From assembly GCF_000611645.1 (NCBI RefSeq), contig NW_014013168.1, positions 8,031-24,401 on the forward strand: a DNA stretch of 16,371 bases. The letters run 5' to 3'. Below the pieces are notes generated by a model. It made no database searches, was not told the DNA's origin, and saw only the letters and a list, made by a program, of their open reading frames with translations. The stretch comes from Monoraphidium neglectum. Its lineage: Eukaryota > Chlorophyta > Chlorophyceae > Sphaeropleales > Selenastraceae. Made by a program: the position numbers and the translations under genes. This document shows positions 1 through 9,691 of the stretch, in pieces (within the stretch, counting starts at the first letter, position 1; every line of letters starts with the position of its first letter).

Positions 1-73
<73 letters not shown>
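1..73. repeat. (GT)n dinucleotide microsatellite
   Basis: Uninterrupted GT run of about 36 units that starts at the window edge, so its full length is unknown. It passes into a short GCGCGC and is followed by a second short GT run at about 121-132. It lies upstream of the 3' splice site at 345, so it is probably inside an intron of the first gene. Alternating purine-pyrimidine DNA like this can adopt Z-form, which is general knowledge and not shown here. Confidence 0.97.
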
Positions 74-78
<5 letters not shown>

Positions 79-345
79 TTGTGTTTGGTGCTGAGGACGG
101 GCATGCGTATGTTTGAGAATGTGTGTGTGTGTGATCCCTGCACCATTGTTACTAAGGATGATGTGGCGTGAGATTTCGTTGGTCGCAAAGTGCGCGCTTC
201 GCACCCGCAGCATGCAGCAAGCGGCCGCCCGGCCGCGCCCTGTCATCTCTTCGCACACACACCTGGGCCCTTCTCGTCCAACACCATACCTACTCCCTGC
301 ACCCACGGCTCCCGCATCCAAATGCGCCGGCCCCCTGCCCCGCAG

Positions 346-2572
346 GTTCTGCAGCTGTGGGACTACCAAAAGAAGACCGGCGCGCGCGCCAGCCGCTGGA
401 ACGTGTGGCCCAGCGCCCTGGGGCTGGAGCCAGACTCGGGCTCCTGCAGCAGCGGCGCGGACGTGGGCGCGTTCACGGACGCGATGCCGCTGGCGGACAC
501 GACCGTCGGCAGGGCGGACACGGTCGCGCTGGAGGGGCTGTACAGGTGGGGTACTGACCGGACCGCCGCCACTGTGTTCGCGGAGCGGCAGGCACCGATG
601 AAGCCGCATGCAGCGGCCTGAGGTGAAAGGCACCGCGCTGCTGCAGAGGGCCGCAGCCTATGCTGGACGCGTAAGAGATGCGTGCTTTCAATGTCGAATA
701 TTCTGCAAGCATGCACGCGGAGACAGAACATACGAGCAACAAGGCGCCTGTTTTGGCCCGCGCAACACGCCACAGGTGTCCCGGAAACCAGGCCAAACCC
801 CTGAAGACGTGCAACATCTTCGCCGCCGACTTTGCCGACGACGGCATCATAGCCCCCTGCAACTCCACAGTCGTCCTCAGCGCGCAGGCCGCGCAGGCCG
901 CCGGCAAGCCCGCCGCAGTCGGCGCCCTCGTCCGGTGGGTGCGGCTGCACCTCGCCGGCCCACCTCGCAGCAATCCCGCCGTGCCGCGCCTGTGTGCACA
1001 CTGCCGCTCGCTCGAATTTTTGGTGCGCTTGTGGTCCTTGCAAGCTTCTCGAGTCACCAACCCGTCATCTGCCCTGCTGTTGGGCCCCAGCCCTTCTGCC
1101 TGCATACTTCCTTGACCCCTGCCAAACCCAAGTCAACTCTCAACTCCACTGATCCGCCACCCCAGTTACGACGACGGCCGCCAGACCCTGGGCTTCACCT
1201 TTGACTGCGCCGCCTGGAGCGCCGGCTGCAAGACCCTCGGGACCATCAGCGTGGCGTGGCTGATGAGCGCCGCAGGCGCGCCCGCTGCAGCCACGCCATC
1301 CCCGCAGCTGGCGGCGCTGGCGACGAATACGTCGCCGTCGCTTTCGCCGTCGCCGTCGCTGTCGCCATCGCTTTCGCCGTCCACGTCGCCGGCTGCCGTG
1401 GTGGTGACTCCCAGCCCTTCACCTTCGCAGTCGCCGCCGCCATCGCCATCGCCGTCGCTGTCGCCCGCCGCTGCAGCGGCGGTGGTGCCCAGCCCCTCAC
1501 CATCGCCACTGCCGGTCGTGCCGCCTTCCCCCTCTCCTTCGCCTGCCAGCGCAGCTGTGGCAGCGGCGGCGACCGCGCCCCCGCCACCGCTTGCGAGCGC
1601 TTCGCCTTCCTTGCCGCTGTCCAACGCGACGACGCCGGCCCAGCTGGCACAACTGCCGCCGCCCGCCGCCGCCGCCGCCGCGCCCGCCCCCTCCGCGGGG
1701 CCGCCCCAGCCGTCCGCACCCACGCCGTCAGGGCTGGCAGTATCACCCGCGAGCCCCGGGCTCGCCGCACCCGGCGCGTCACCGTCCCCAGCGCCTGCGG
1801 CTGCATCGCCACAGCCGCCTCCGCCGGAAGGGCCTGGGCAGCTGGCAGATCAGCTGGACTCTGTGCCGGCCATCGGGGCGCAGGTGCCTCCCGCCCCTGA
1901 CCCCTCGCCTGTTGCAGCAGTCTCCTCGCTACCGCAGCTGTCCCCCATCCCCTCTGCCAGCTCGCCTGTCCCGCGGCCGCTCCCCCCACCCCCTCCGCTG
2001 CCGGCGACGCCGGCGCCGCTGCTGCCGGCCCTGCCTGCGGGCCCCGTTTCTGCGGGGCCGTCCAGCCCAGGCGGCGGCAGTGGCAGCGGAGGCGGCTCGG
2101 CCGCGACCAAAGTTCCGGGACCTGGCCGGCCCAAGCTGGAAATCTATTACAAGTTCCCTCGCGAACCGGCCGCTGCGGGCGGCACGGCCGCGCGGCCGTC
2201 GGCGGCGCCGCCCGCGTCTGCGGTGCCGGGGGTGCCCGGCCGGGGTCGGGCATACGGTGGGTTGACGGAGCGTCGTGGTTGCAGCCTCGCTTTCTTCCCA
2301 TCATTTGCATCCAGAGGGGGATGGACCTGCGACTGCGCTTGAACTCTACAGGGAGTGCTCGCTCTGCCACGAGAGCCACTGTCCTGCGCTGTCCCTGACA
2401 TATGGGCACGCAGACGCCCGCCCACAGCCTGCCCTGCGGAACCCCTGCACCCTTGCTGGCCCCTCCCAGGATTCTATGGCCCCGTGCAGACCAGCCGGCA
2501 GCGGACCGGCAGCACTCCAGCCGGCGCCCAGCAGCAGCAGGGGCAGGTGCAGCCGCCGCAGCAGCAGCAGCC

Positions 2573-2622
<50 letters not shown>

Positions 2623-2795
2623 CTCTTGCTGCTCCCCAGGTTGTCAACCCCCTCTCCATCATGACCAACGCCGGGCAGCCCGTGCTGACGCCAGATGGAC
2701 GACTCATCGTGACAAACGGTATGACGCCGGTCAAAGGCCCAGGCTCTGCAGGGGCCCTCTCTGCCGTGGGGCGTCGCCGCCGCACCAGCAGCTAA
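346..2795 (+). CDS. Secreted/cell-wall-like Ser/Pro-rich protein with poly-Gln C-terminus (5' partial, 4 exons visible)
   Basis: I do not recognise the family. Exons: 346-545, 776-934, 1166-2256 and 2470-2795, with donors GTGGGG, GTGGGT, GTGGGT and CAG/CCAG acceptors. Phases agree at every junction (2, 2, 1), giving 591 residues plus TAA. The start lies before the window, because exon 346 follows a pyrimidine-rich tract and CAG. The first ~160 residues form a globular-looking part with spaced cysteines (KTCNIFAADF, FDCAAWSAGCKTLG) and possible N-glycosylation sites (CNST). Next comes a ~270-residue stalk of SPSLSPSPS-type repeats and Pro/Ala stretches, as in hydroxyproline-rich glycoproteins of green algae. 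A short ordered segment (KLEIYYKF) precedes a last exon with a 16-Gln run. An extracellular or wall role is inference, and poly-Gln is unusual for it. A possible donor, GTATGA at 2720, leaves an alternative 3' end open. Confidence 0.72.
2528..2621 (+). repeat. CAG trinucleotide repeat encoding poly-Gln
   Basis: CAG-rich tract in the last exon of the first gene. It includes a pure run of 16 CAG units at 2574-2621, preceded by shorter CAG blocks. In the spliced frame it reads Gln, interrupted by Pro and Gly-Gln-Val. The pure run suggests length variability between strains, which is inference. Confidence 0.95.
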
Positions 2796-3575
2796 CTGCG
2801 CGCCATGTATGCATGCTTGCACTCTCCCAGCCTCGGGCTGAGCCTTTTGACAACTTGAGGCGGCGCGACACGCTTGAGTGCGTGGCCGCATGCAGGGGTG
2901 TGTTGGCCGGTGATTTCACTCATCAGAACTGCATAAAGGTGGCCGCCAGCGCCAGGCCGCCACTTGACGAGCAGCCTCGTCCCAACATGAGCATGTGCTC
3001 TTGCCAGCAGGCTGGGCTGGCCCCCGCGTATGCCGGTGGGCAGCGCTGCCGCGCTGCACTATCCTGCTGGGCGCCTGCTGCGGCAGCAGCGGCCTGAGCA
3101 GCGGACTGGTAATGGTGCAGGGTGGCAGCCTGGCCTGGATGGCTTGTGGGCACAGGCCGCATGATGTTGGCGGTCGCCCCCGCTCCTGTATTGCAGCCCT
3201 GCTGACACTTCATCAACATGTGGCTGCTGCACTCGATGTTTTGTCCCTGATTCATGGCTGGGCAAGGTCACCCCTTCCTTTGTTTTGGGGTTTTGTAGCT
3301 CAGCTCCTCGCTTTGACCCCGATCCTCAGTCTTTGAGCCCATTGACAGCATTCATGTCATCCCATTGTCAACAGCCCCATCATCCTTGCCAACGCATCCC
3401 TCCCAGTGCCCTTGCGGCTCCACACCCCACCCAAGGCAAGCCTGGTAGCCCCCCGCAGTGCTGAATTCATGAACAGGAGGGGGTTTTGGACTGCACAGCT
3501 TGGTGCATTTGATGATGTTATGAGTTTTTCGGGAAGCTGTTACATTGAAATTGTTACACTGTAAGTCAATGTATC
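2796..3575 (+). other. Long 3' UTR of the Ser/Pro-rich gene
   Basis: About 780 nt from the TAA at 2793-2795 to a TGTAA at 3560-3564. Composition becomes more AT-rich towards the end, and no coding exon with a believable splice pattern was seen. The long, single-signal 3' UTR fits chlorophyte genes. A further small exon cannot be excluded. Confidence 0.55.
3540..3564. terminator. Adjacent convergent poly(A) signals
   Basis: TTACA occurs at 3540-3544 and 3554-3558; it is TGTAA on the minus strand. TGTAA on the plus strand follows at 3560-3564, one base after the second. The core TTACACTGTAA is almost its own reverse complement. The plus signal would end the Ser/Pro-rich gene and the minus signals would end GILT copy A, so the two transcripts would overlap at their tails. 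TGTAA as the chlorophyte poly(A) signal is established; its use here is inferred. Confidence 0.6.
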
Positions 3576-4153
3576 CTTGGTATCAATCACCCCGTGATGG
3601 TGATTGCACGGCGATGGCAGAGGGTTGCCTGCGGTGCACGAAGGCTGAGTTCAAAGAGGCGCACCTGCCATGCAGGCACAAGCCGAAAACGCGCTGCAGG
3701 GAGCACACAGCAGGGGCTTGAGGCACCCCCACGCAAGGGGTGGGGGGCGAGGCAGTATGCACAAAATGTTGGGTTTGACATCGGCGCTGCACCCGCCCCA
3801 ACCTGGGGGCAGCCTGGGACAGCACAAAGGTGCGCTACTAGATGCTGCGTGAGGGCTGTGTGCATGCGCTTTTGCCGCCAGAAGCCTGCGAGCCTGAAGC
3901 CAACCCCCTGGAAAGCAGCGACCAAGCGGCGGCACCGTACATCACCACTCATCCTAGGTGTCACGTAAAGCCACCTCCCGGTCGCGCCCCTACACCACAT
4001 AGAACAACACGTCACAAGACATCTGCAAATGATGGGCCGATCACAGCATCGAGCCCCCTGCCAGCGACCCGGCCTCCAGACGCATAGCGCAGGGGTGTCG
4101 CGCCACCAGTCAGCCTTGGCTGGCTGCCGCCGTCGGGCGCCGCGGCGAGCCCC
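3565..4153 (-). other. 3' UTR of GILT copy A
   Basis: About 590 nt between the stop of GILT copy A (4154) and the minus-strand TGTAA signals. It holds an 8-bp perfect inverted repeat at 3584-3591/3599-3606 with a 7-nt loop. Open frames exist on both strands but have no recognisable content, so I treat the stretch as untranslated. Confidence 0.5.
3584..3606. other. Small inverted repeat (8-bp stem) in 3' UTR
   Basis: CAATCACC at 3584-3591 pairs perfectly with GGTGATTG at 3599-3606 across loop CCGTGAT. It lies about 20-40 nt beyond the plus-strand TGTAA and near the end of the GILT-A 3' UTR, so it could matter for 3'-end structure. Stems this short also arise by chance. Confidence 0.4.
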
Positions 4154-6278
4154 TCACGCCTTGGTCGGCTTGGCTGGGCAGAGCGGCGAGTCCTTGCCTG
4201 TCTTGGCCCTGTAGGCGTCGCAGAGCGACCGCACAAAGTCCTCCTCCTTGTCACCGCCGGGGCAGTCGTACCTGGGCAACGGGCAGAGGTGGGGGAGCGC
4301 ATGCCATGTCATTAGGGAAGCGGGGGGCCCCGACAGCATTGCGTTGGCTTGCATGTGTTGGGCGAAGGCAAGGCGGGTCCAATTGTCAGCGGCTCCCACG
4401 ATTACGACGTCACGGACAGGACCCAGCAGATAGCTGCAGGCTGCAGGGCAGACGCTGCCTGCTGCAAACCAGCCCCCAGCCGCGGGAAGCGGCCGCGCCC
4501 GCCCCGGCTCACCAGCGCCCGCCGTCGCGGATGCAGCGCTTCTTGCCCGCGATCGCCACGGTGCAGCTGCGCTGCATGCCGCGGGAGGCGGTCACGCCCG
4601 CGCTCGCGGCCATGAGCGCGGCGCCCTCGGGCCCATCCATGCACGCCTCCATGGCCTGCCGCGGCGCACCCAGCACGCCGACCTGCGCGGGCCACGGCGG
4701 GGATTGCACGCGCGTCGCCCAGTGCGCGCACACGGGCTGGCACCACCAACAGATGGGCGTGGGTGCGATCCGGAGGGGAGCCATGGCAATCGCGGGCCAC
4801 TAGGCCGCGCGGGGGCCTGGCATGTTTGCCTGCTGCGCGCGCGCGTGCAGGAGCGTGGAGTGCCGCGCGGGCGGACCCTCCACGCAAGCACCCTCCACGC
4901 ACGCAACGCGAGCACGAGTCGCCCCAGCTTGATCCTTGACCACCCCTCCTCTGCCCCTGTACCCACAAACCCCTGACCCCCATCAAGACGGTAATGTGCC
5001 CCCCCGACGCCCCTGGATGACGCAGCGGCCCAGACAGCTGCCCCCATTTCCTGTCATTGTGGCCCCAACCCACCTTGTCAAGACACGCCTTGACGCCGGC
5101 CTTGCTGCTGGGGGAGTCGCCGCCGTCCCAGGTGCAGACCAGGAATTTCAAAAACCAGTCGCGGTTGTGCTCTGGCGGCGTGTGGCGCCCCACGCACAGC
5201 TGGTACTTGTTGCCGGTGCACTCGCTGTCACCGTGGGGGCAGGTGACGGCGCCGCCCGACGCATGCTGAATGTACCTGCGCGCGCCCGCACGCGTGCACA
5301 CGGCGTTGGTGGCGCGCGCCGCCAGCCCATGACGTGGGCCCCGCCCAGCCTCTGCTCCCCTGTCATGCTCGTTGCTCAGCCTGAACACGCCCAGCACGAT
5401 GCAAGCCGCGGCCGCCAACACCCAGCAGGAGGCCGGCAGGCACCTTTGTATGAGAGCCTGCACCGCACGCCCGGGCCGTCAAGCGTGTGGGGGCCGCGGC
5501 CGCCCGTGCTGCACATGCTCACTCTGTCTTGACGTGCACTATTGGGTGCAGCTTATCCAGCAGCTTGTCAAAGTAGTGCTCGCAAAAGTCCGCGTCGGGG
5601 CAGAGGCTCATCACAAACAGCTCCAGCAGCGCCTTGTCGCTGGGCGGACTGCCGCTGCCGCCGCTGCTGCCGTCCTTGCTGCTCGAGGCCGCCTTGTCAC
5701 CCGCCGCTGTTGCTGGCTTGGCAGCCGCGGGCGCACCCGGCGCCGAGGGCTTGGCTGCCTGCGCCTTCGCTGCCGACGCTCCGGCCGGGGCCTCGTTGGT
5801 GGCTGCCGCCTGCTTGGCCTCCTTGGCCGCAGATGCCTTTGGCACGGGCTGCTGCTGCTTGTCGGCCTGCTTGGGCGTCAGCTTGCCGCTCTCCAGCTCA
5901 ACGGCTGCTGTTGTGCTGGGGCTGTCCTTCCGGCTCAGGGCCAGCGCGCTGAGCCCCGGCCCTGAAATGTGTCCAGGAGGTTTGGGAACACAGGCGCCTC
6001 ACATGCAAGCGGCATTGGAAGCCTTGGAAGCGGGGCACACAAGCCTTTGGGGTCGAAGCGCAAGGCCAGAGCATCGGCGTGAACGAATGAAGCGCCACCC
6101 CACCCCGCCGACGAGGCGCACCGTGCTGCAGCGGGGCTCCCGGCCAGTAAGCCAGCACGAATAGGACCGCAGCTACGGTGCCAAAGCAGAAGAGCCCCTG
6201 ACGAGCCCTCTGCTTGCACCACTTCGGTGTCGTGCGCTCGGCGGGTCCACCTATGGGTGTGTACGTGTGCCGCGTCAT
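4154..6278 (-). CDS. GILT-family thiol reductase, copy A (5 exons, 361 aa)
   Basis: Predicted gamma-interferon-inducible lysosomal thiol reductase (GILT) family protein, expected to reduce disulfides in a lumenal or vacuolar compartment. Exons (minus): 6278-6122, 5961-5523, 5275-5074, 4682-4513, 4271-4154. Donors are GTGCGC, GTGAGC, GTGGGT, GTGAGC and phases 1, 2, 0, 2 all agree. Residues 28-45 (GLFCFGTVAAVLFVLAYW) form a signal-anchor helix after a basic N-terminus. An Ala/Lys/Ser-rich linker runs to about 160. The catalytic region is VMSLCPDADFC (C173, C179). The family signature C-x-H-G-x2-E-C-x2-N-x4-C is exact at 211-226 (CPHGDSECTGNKYQLC). Later cysteines sit in RSCTVA, RCIRDG, YDCPGGD and SLCDAY. 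ATG 6278 was chosen because it places the anchor near the N-terminus in a good context (GCGGCATGA); an in-frame upstream start at 6434 is possible. The CX5C spacing replaces the usual CXXC. Confidence 0.85.
4176..4277 (-). repeat. 102-bp tract identical to 9729-9830 (GILT last exons)
   Basis: Base-for-base identical to 9729-9830 at a constant offset of 5553. The tract covers the last acceptor, six intron bases beyond the exon start at 4271, and all but the last ~22 bases of the final coding exon. Identity stops abruptly on both sides, at the start in the 3'-terminal codons and at the end in the intron. Confidence 0.95.
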
Positions 6279-6745
6279 GCCGCTATTGATTTCGAACTCT
6301 TCTTCCACGTGCCTGGAGCGCCCGCGCGCTCGCGGGGATTGCGAAGCCACTGTGGCCGATCTGGATGCTGCCGGCTTCGACAGTGCAGAACACCAATGAA
6401 CGAGACTGAATGGTGGGCAAGTTCTGCTGCGCACTTGGGCCGCCGGCTGCCTTCAGTCATCTTTATGGCCAGCGTCACTACGGTGTGCCATCAGCATCCC
6501 TGGCCCACTGCAAGAAGCGCGCATCAGGCACGCCATCTGGCTTGCGGTTCATGCCACATGAACTGAGCAAGTCAAAGCTTTGTGTGGCGGCTGTTTGCGT
6601 GACGGCAAGCTTCTGGTTTATGATACCGTATGGCTGGCAGATGCTGACAAGGTCTGTTGCACATAAGATGCATCTGACTGCTGTTATGCACGACTGCAAG
6701 TGGTCGTGCATGCCGTAATGCTGGAGCTGGCACGCCACAGTCATT
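6279..6745. promoter_or_regulatory. Intergenic region upstream of GILT copy A
   Basis: About 470 bp between the GILT-A start and the poly(A) signal of the upstream MYND gene. It must contain the GILT-A promoter and 5' UTR. No clear TATA box was seen. It carries a 9-bp perfect inverted repeat, ATGCACGAC at 6686-6694 and GTCGTGCAT at 6703-6711, with an 8-nt loop. Confidence 0.4.
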
Positions 6746-6750
6746 TTACA
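6746..6750 (-). terminator. TGTAA poly(A) signal of the MYND gene
   Basis: TTACA on the plus strand reads TGTAA on the minus strand, about 120 nt downstream of the stop codon at 6871-6873. It implies a short 3' UTR and cleavage near 6725-6740. Confidence 0.55.
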
Positions 6751-6870
6751 AGGAGCGCCGCATAAGTAATCGGCAAGCGGTCACGGGACCGGGGCCTGAA
6801 TGCTGCGCCACCCGGCCACACATCCCACACGGCACACGAGTGACGGCGCCAAGTCAATGCACAAACCTCG

Positions 6871-8515
6871 TCACTTCTTCTTCAGGGCGCGGCACTGCGC
6901 CTTGTGGCTTGGCCAGTGCTCCTTTTGGCACTGCGTGCTACAGTAAGCAGCCGCCCCCCCGCACGACCCCGTGCAGCGGCGCAGCCGCGAGCCCGCCCCC
7001 GACGCGCCGCCGCACTGCGCGCACGCCTGCGGCGCCGCCGCCCCGTGGTCGTGGCCGCAGCTCCCGTGGCCGTGGCCACCGCAGTGGCTGTGATCGTGGT
7101 GATCATGGTGGTGGTGGTGGTGGTGGTGGCCGTGGTCATGGCCGTGGTGGTGGTGGTGGTGGTGGTGGCCGTGACCGTGGCCATAGTCGTGGTCGTGGCC
7201 GCAGCAGCCGCCGCCGTTTTGCGCGGCCATCTCCTCCAACCGCTTATCATACGTCCCCGGCGCCGCCTTCAGCACCTCCAGCGCCGCCGCGGCCGCCGCC
7301 CTCTCCTCCGCGTCCTCCGCCTTGTCCTTGATGAACCCCAGCCCCGCCTCCGCCTCCACGCCAGGCGTGTGGTCGCGGCCGGCTCCGCCCGCGGCGCTGA
7401 CGCGCGACGTGTATTCGGCCTGCAGCGCCTTGTCTGCCCCGGCGAAGCCGGCCGCGACGACCGTGATCACGCGCGCTGCAGCGAAGGACGGCAGGGAGTT
7501 GCCCTGAGGGCTGTCCCCGACGGCTGCCGCCAGCTTCTCAAGGGCCCCGGGGTGCCGCGGCAGAGCGAAGAGGGCAGTGGGGACGCAGCACAGCATGTCC
7601 CCGAGCGCCTCGCTCGCGCCCCGCGCCGCGCGGCCGTCGGACTCGCCCGCGAGCGCGCCGAACAGCGCGTCGTACGCGGCGCCCTGCAGCGCGGCCTGCT
7701 GCTCGGGCGGCACCGCCGCGCGGCCGGCGTCGCCGGCGGAGAGCGCGCCCGTCAGCAGGTCGCAGCCGGCGGCCGCCGCTTCGACGCCGTCGATGCTGGC
7801 GCCCAGGGCCGGCAGCAGCTGGGTGATCGCCGGCAGCGCGCCTGCAGACGCGGCCGCGACGCTCCAAGCCGCGTCGTAGGGGTCCGGGTTGCGCACGCCG
7901 CCCATCGCATAGCCGCCCATCACCGCGCTCATGGAAGGGGGCGCAGCGGCGAGGCCCAGCAGGCGCGCGGCCGCGACGGCCTGCGCGCGGGTTGCGTCCG
8001 CACCGAGCGCGCCGGCGGCCGCGGGGCCCGCGTCCGCGCCGCCGGCGGCGCCCGGCCACGACCCTGCCACCTTGACGAGCGCTGCGGCCGCGCCGCCTCC
8101 CCCTGCTGACGCCGCCGCCGCCGCGAGGCTGATGCGCTTGCCAGCACGCCTTTCCTCGAGCGAGAGGGCCAACAGCACCTCTGCCGCTGCGCCCGTGGCC
8201 GCACCGGCTGTGGCGAGCAGCCGGGTAGCGGCGTGCGCGCGGTCTGCTGTCACGGCGCGGGCCCAGCGCTCTGCGAAACGCCGCACGGCTGTTTCCGTGG
8301 CCGCCTTGTCCTTGTGCTTCAACGCCTTGACCAGGTCTCTGCCATGGTGTGAGCCACGGCGACATGTCGGGACCGCCGCGGCGACACAGCTCGCACCCGT
8401 ACTGGTGAGTGACTGGCAGGTTGCATCGCCGACGGCGCAGGCACACAGCATAGGCTGTGGGTTTGCTGTTGGAAGCAACCTCTGCAGGCCCCTCCCACCT
8501 TGTGACGCCCTCCAT
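6871..8515 (-). CDS. Ala-rich helical-repeat protein with poly-His tract and C-terminal MYND zinc finger (2 exons, 494 aa)
   Basis: Exons (minus): 8515-8499 (17 nt) and 8338-6871; donor GTGGGA, acceptor GGCAG, phase 2 agreeing. Residues ~7-380 are Ala-rich, amphipathic and helical, reminiscent of armadillo-type repeats (inference). Residues ~386-438 hold 30 histidines with Gly/Asp, including two runs of eight His. The C-terminal 50 residues are a MYND finger: ACAQC, RRCTGSC, AYCSTQC and HWPSHKAQC, with ligands C445, C448, C461, C465, C472, C476, H484, C488, then a Lys tail. MYND fingers bind Zn and mediate protein contacts; the His tract probably binds metal. A start at 8515 gives MEGVTRDLVKALKHK. 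An upstream in-frame ATG at 8560 would add 15 residues, and unspliced reading from 8478 gives a less plausible N-terminus. Cellular role unknown. Confidence 0.82.
7044..7200 (-). repeat. CAC/CAT-rich low-complexity tract coding poly-His
   Basis: On the plus strand it is a GTG-rich repeat (GGTGGTGGTG blocks near 7105-7170). In the MYND gene frame it encodes Gly/Asp/His blocks with two runs of eight His. The repeat is likely prone to slippage. Confidence 0.9.
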
Positions 8516-9335
8516 GTTTCTTAAGGACTTGGGGAAAGCGGGCTGTCGCACTCGGAGCACGATGGCTGCGGGCGGGCTCCTCCTCCGGCTTGAGATCTGG
8601 GAACGTAGCGACTCGCAGAACTAGAGGTGCATATGGAGAAACAGTCAGCGCCCTATGGGATGTATGCAGGCAACATCAGGGGAAGGACACCAGGCTCAGC
8701 GGCGCTGGGCACTGGCGAAGTGACGCGACCGCCATGATGTGCGCCCGGAACAACACTATGCATGGCAGCGCCCTCGCGCTAGTCATGACTCGTTCCTTGG
8801 AAATCACCATGTGTCTGAGAGGTGGCGTTGCCGTCAGGATGCTCTAGTTTGGTGTCCCGTGCGTGTGTACTTGAAAAACACCTGAATGCCCAAATCTATT
8901 GCCTGCAACGCCCCACCGCCCAGCTTCACGTCAGTACTGCATGCTTGCTCTTACCAGCGTGCTACAGGAGCCGCCTGCGCCTGCCCACTCACATACACAT
9001 GCTCAGGAAAAGGCACGCAACGCACGTAATTATCACTCGCGGGCGGTGCCACCTCGCGACGGCTGCCAACGCCACACAACATCAATCTTTGTCATCCTGC
9101 CCACAGCATCTGCCCAATGCACACAAGTACCCGCTGATAAGTGACACGTTTAAGTTCCCTTGGTGGCAACAGGCTCCCACCATGCGCAGACTTGGCTCCA
9201 TGCACGTTGTGCACTGCCGCTGTGGCGGGCCTCTCTGTGCTGCAGCCTTGCCTAGGCGGTCAACACCTCGCGCATGACGTGTCCAGCTCATCGTATGTGT
9301 AGAAACCCAAGTCCCTCCAGCAGTATGTGTTCTTA
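8516..9335. promoter_or_regulatory. Intergenic region upstream of the MYND gene
   Basis: About 820 bp between the MYND gene start and the poly(A) signal of GILT copy B. It should contain the MYND promoter on the minus strand. Open frames here (for example 8590-8847 and 8822-9277, plus) show no recognisable domain or biased codon use. No clear core-promoter motif was seen. Confidence 0.4.
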
Positions 9336-9340
9336 TTACA
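9336..9340 (-). terminator. TGTAA poly(A) signal of GILT copy B
   Basis: TTACA on the plus strand gives TGTAA on the minus strand, about 350 nt beyond the stop at 9692-9694. The implied 3' UTR (9691 to ~9320) is AT-richer than the exons and contains a perfect inverted repeat, CTTGCCAC 9503-9510 and GTGGCAAG 9517-9524. Confidence 0.5.
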
Positions 9341-9691
9341 ACTGATGCCCTCACCAGCAGCGGTCAATAATGGGTCGAATTAAAATAATGCCAACGCCAG
9401 ATGGCACATACAACCGTCAGAAAAACAAAATCGCACATACAAGCATGGCAAGAACTATGCCTGCAACACCAGGTACAGCCAGCCGCAGGTGGCCACGAGG
9501 TACTTGCCACACGATGGTGGCAAGAAAGAACTTGCTTGTCATCGTGTTGTTTAACGTGCAAGGTGCAGGGCAACTCCGGCCATGAGTCAAACACAACAGC
9601 CAGAAAAACAACCTGCCAAAAGGTGCGCTGTGCGACCAGCCCCACAGCAACGCCGCTGCATCAACAACGGTGTGGGCGCTTCTGCCCCCTT

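Noticed and set aside
1246..2409. 387-codon minus-strand open frame opposite the Ser/Pro-rich exon
   Set aside because: It is the complement of a TCGCCG-type repeat, where all frames stay open because stops are rare. The plus frame has matching splice phases and a biologically sensible repeat; the minus frame reads as random Arg/Ala.
3587..4015. 142-codon minus-strand frame downstream of GILT copy A
   Set aside because: It lies in the 3' UTR between the stop and the poly(A) signal and has no recognisable domain or splice link.
4402..5463. 353-codon minus-strand single open frame in GILT copy A
   Set aside because: It reads through two introns; only the part at 5074-5275 is real exon, and the rest shows no similarity to copy B.
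6904..8109. 401-codon plus-strand open frame opposite the MYND gene
   Set aside because: It is the shadow of the His tract and Ala-rich coding region (Val/Arg repeats). The minus frame carries the intact MYND finger.
9503..9524. 8-bp perfect inverted repeat in the GILT-B 3' UTR, and similar short stems at 3584 and 6686
   Set aside because: Not claimed as regulatory elements: stems of 8-9 bp are expected several times in 16 kb, and the three are unrelated in sequence.
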